Source: Vespa crabro
Taxonomy: Eukaryota; Arthropoda; Insecta; Hymenoptera; Vespidae
Length of the DNA stretch: 64,000 bases
NCBI RefSeq assembly: GCF_910589235.1
Contig: NC_060964.1
Coordinates: 4,792,992 to 4,856,991 of the forward strand
Direction: 5' to 3'
Position 1 is the first letter of the stretch. Each line of letters opens with the position of its first letter. Under the pieces are notes generated by a model. The model was given only the letters and a program-made list of their open reading frames with translations, had not been told where the DNA came from and made no database searches. The translations under genes were made by a program, and so were the position numbers. Shown in pieces: positions 61,550 through 64,000 of this stretch.

Positions 61550-64000
61550 TATATATTATCTAAGAGATTAATTATTACATTTTATCATTTATATAATGTT
61601 CCAAGCACATTATATAAATGATATATAATATAAACTTTATTTTAATAATTTTAAATTAACTCTTTCGGTCTAGTATGCTTGTGAAATAATATTTTTGCCA
61701 TGGACGGAACGCATCGTTTATAACTTGACGCTGACGTACGAAGCGTTTATGATGCTCAATCGATTTTTCTATTTTATAAAGTTGATATGACGTACTTTTT
61801 TATTGCAGTATATATAAATAAAATTATTTTTTGAAAATAACATAATTTATTTCAAATTTCTCTTAGGAATAATATATTTTTAATTTAAGTAATATTTGTA
61901 ATTTAGATGATAAAATTATAAAAAAATGTTTAACCCTTTCAGTGTGAAATTCTTCAGATTTCAATATTCTTCAATAATTTTCATCCGACGAATATGTTTT
62001 TATTTATTTCAAAGGTTTAAAAATAAAAAGATGTTCTCGATTTATTAGCTATATATTTAATCCATTATTGCCGACTGAATTATTTGGTCAGTAAAAAGAG
62101 TATCTAACGTTATCGACTGAGTTACCAACGATTGATAAAAATGAGATCTATTATTGCCAATTGAGTTAATAGTAAAGTTTTGTGCGAAAAATTGCAGAAC
62201 ATGATATATTATGATAGACGTATATATAAGTACTCCGAGCGTTCATTTTTCGAAGATAAATATATATATGTATATATATTCATCGTTTGGAGTGAAAGAG
62301 TTAAATGCCTTTAATATTTATCTATGAAGTAATTTTTGTTCATAATTATTCTTTTCTGGAATAGTTACACATGCCAATTATTGTAAAGTTTAAATAACGT
62401 TGCGCCGTGCATGGCTATAAATGAGAATGAAATGAAAGAAATATTGGTCCACAGTACAAGTATTTATTTATTCTGTACAAAAGTTGAGTTATAAAATATT
62501 ATGTCCCCATTTTAGGTCTTGTTCTTAGCCTTGTATACCATGCCGTCTTGAGTTCGTTCATATAATAACAATATCGCCGTATTAAGAAAACGCGTGTGCT
62601 CAGGAGAAATGTTGTATTATCCTTTCTTTTTTTTCTTTTTTCTTCCTTATTTTTTTTTTCCGATGCGCAAGTAGAACGCGTTGAAATTCGATCATCCTCA
62701 TTCGAAAAAGGACCATCATTGAATCATTCTCGCGCGAGCACCTGCGTTTCTTTTCGTACGAAGCTCGGCCCTCACCGTGTACACATAAATCAAACCTGAT
62801 TTTAAACTCGCATATTTATTCGCGGTAACAAACAGTACATGCGTGTGTACACTACTACTTGTGCATTCTTGTAATAATCTTATTTTTTTCTTTTTTTCTT
62901 TTTTCAAACAAGTGCGACAAATGGGCCTTCCCACGTGGTTTTCCTTCATGCCGTTCTTCACATTTTCTTTTTCTTCTTTTTATTTTTTAATCTCTCAATC
63001 TCTCTCTCTTTTTTTTTTTTTTTTTTTTTTTTTTTCTTTTAATATTTATTTCTAGATCATGAGTGTGCTTTCCAGTGCGTTTTGAAGATCATCAAGCGAT
63101 ATCGTTCCCTGCATTTACGCACAATTAATAATTTCTCGTTTCTCTCCGCTGGATCTACTTTCAGTATAAATCGACCGAACATCATTTCAATCGAAATTCG
63201 CATCAAAGTACATCATTTCAAGGCGCAGCCTCGTTTTATCTATTTTTTTTTTTTTTCAAGTCTTTTGTCCCGCAGCCTCATAGGATATAAATTCGTTTCT
63301 TCGCTTCTTTTCATAAATTAATCTTTTTATCCACCTTTTCGATAACCCGCCAATTCACATCGAAGTAATAGGACTCTTCGTAATCTAGGAACTAACGATA
63401 AATTATCTTAATATTTCGCTTTTCATTCACGAAATCTCTTATCGTATCGATGCTTTTCTTTTATCTCGTCGTAAAATTCGGACGCAAATGAAGTTTTATT
63501 GGTTTTTAAGAACGAAATAATCGTAATTATGTATAGCGGAGAGAATGATTATTTTTCATGCACACATCTTCACATTTTTCGACACAAACAAGTGTTCCTC
63601 GACTAAATATACATCCAAATATATTACACGTTTTGGGTGACCTTGTGCAAGTTATAACTGTCGCTATACAAAGTTTTGCGGTATTCCATGATGTGAGCTT
63701 TTTTGTACCGTGCTAGTCTCGAAAACATTGACATCCATGCTATCATAAGTCATATTTATCTTTACGACAAAACGGTGAGATATCATCGATCACACGTACA
63801 ATGAAGCGTTACACGAAATAATTGACGTAAAGTACCTCTGGCAAATACACTATCCGCTTTTTCGAATCTCGATTATTATTAACGTAGGCCTAATTCGAAG
63901 AAAATTTTGCGAAACTTCGTAGAATATTAGAAATTTCTATAAATCTGATCTTCAAACGACGCGATATTTTATCAGGTAAAACAAGTTTATGAATCTCGTT
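61550..64000. other. Intergenic region with a possible MITE; nothing else identified
   Basis: After the RRP9 3' UTR there is a possible piggyBac-like element (separate entry). From 62500 to 64000 the sequence is less AT-rich, with long T-rich tracts at 62620-62660, 62880-62905 and 63008-63036. Poly-T on this strand could mark UTR of a minus-strand gene to the right, but no exon is supportable. Confidence 0.4.
61930..62304. mobile_element. Candidate piggyBac-like MITE
   Basis: The left end is TTAACCCTTTCAGTGTGAA (61930) and the right end, read inverted, is TTAACTCTTTCACTCC (from 62304). They match at about 14 of 16 positions and both begin with TTAA, the piggyBac target site. The 375-bp interior has no transposase frame. 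Another TTAACTCTTTCGGTC lies at 61656, suggesting either a longer 649-bp element or a second nested end. Confidence 0.4.

Overview
The window is AT-rich animal nuclear DNA with dense simple-sequence repeats ((GA)n, (TA)n, (AAT)n, poly-T), short GT..AG introns (mostly 60-500 bp) and compact intron-containing genes. The protein set (Van Gogh, Dispatched, Drep/ICAD, a CG8888-like SDR, NRDE2, RRP9, prefoldin 2, BBS1, PGAP6, guanine deaminase, two primo-type LMW-PTPs, TPX2, BLOC1S3) and the genome style suggest an insect, most likely a hymenopteran and perhaps a bee. I could not run a search to fix the species.

Layout: 1-3.98 kb holds the 3' end of a single-pass membrane receptor gene (+) with a probable large intron. 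NRDE2 (+) lies at 6.97-10.68 kb. From 10.8 to 19.8 kb there is a protein-free region made of a ~305-bp tandem array, a cluster of strong inverted repeats behind a splice-site-like pair, several families of short repeats, and two copies of a module with stems kept by compensatory or wobble changes. I read it as an unrecognised structured long noncoding RNA locus, and it is the main candidate novelty here. Next come BLOC1S3 (+, 20.6-21.7), a Drep1/ICAD-like gene (-, 23.3-24.1), a membrane-anchored SDR (+, 25.6-27.5), Vang (+, 28.5-31.1), prefoldin 2 (+, 33.6-34.3) and Dispatched (+, 35.7-39.9).

The right third is TPX2 (-, 41.3-42.8) head-to-head with BBS1 (+, 43.5-45.8), PGAP6/TMEM8 (+, 46.2-49.6) converging on a dynein heavy-chain tail-only gene (-, 50.6-53.7), which is head-to-head with guanine deaminase (+, 54.4-56.3). 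Two tandem LMW-PTP genes (-, 56.6-58.4) are followed by RRP9 (+, 59.3-61.5). The last 2.4 kb holds a possible piggyBac-like MITE and otherwise unassigned sequence.

Functionally the genes are mostly unrelated housekeeping and signalling genes. Vang (planar polarity) and Dispatched (Hedgehog release) are both surface-patterning proteins. BBS1 and the dynein-tail gene suggest a small cilium/axoneme neighbourhood. All exon structures were assembled by hand from reading frame, splice phase and family resemblance. Exon boundaries agree in phase across every multi-exon gene listed.
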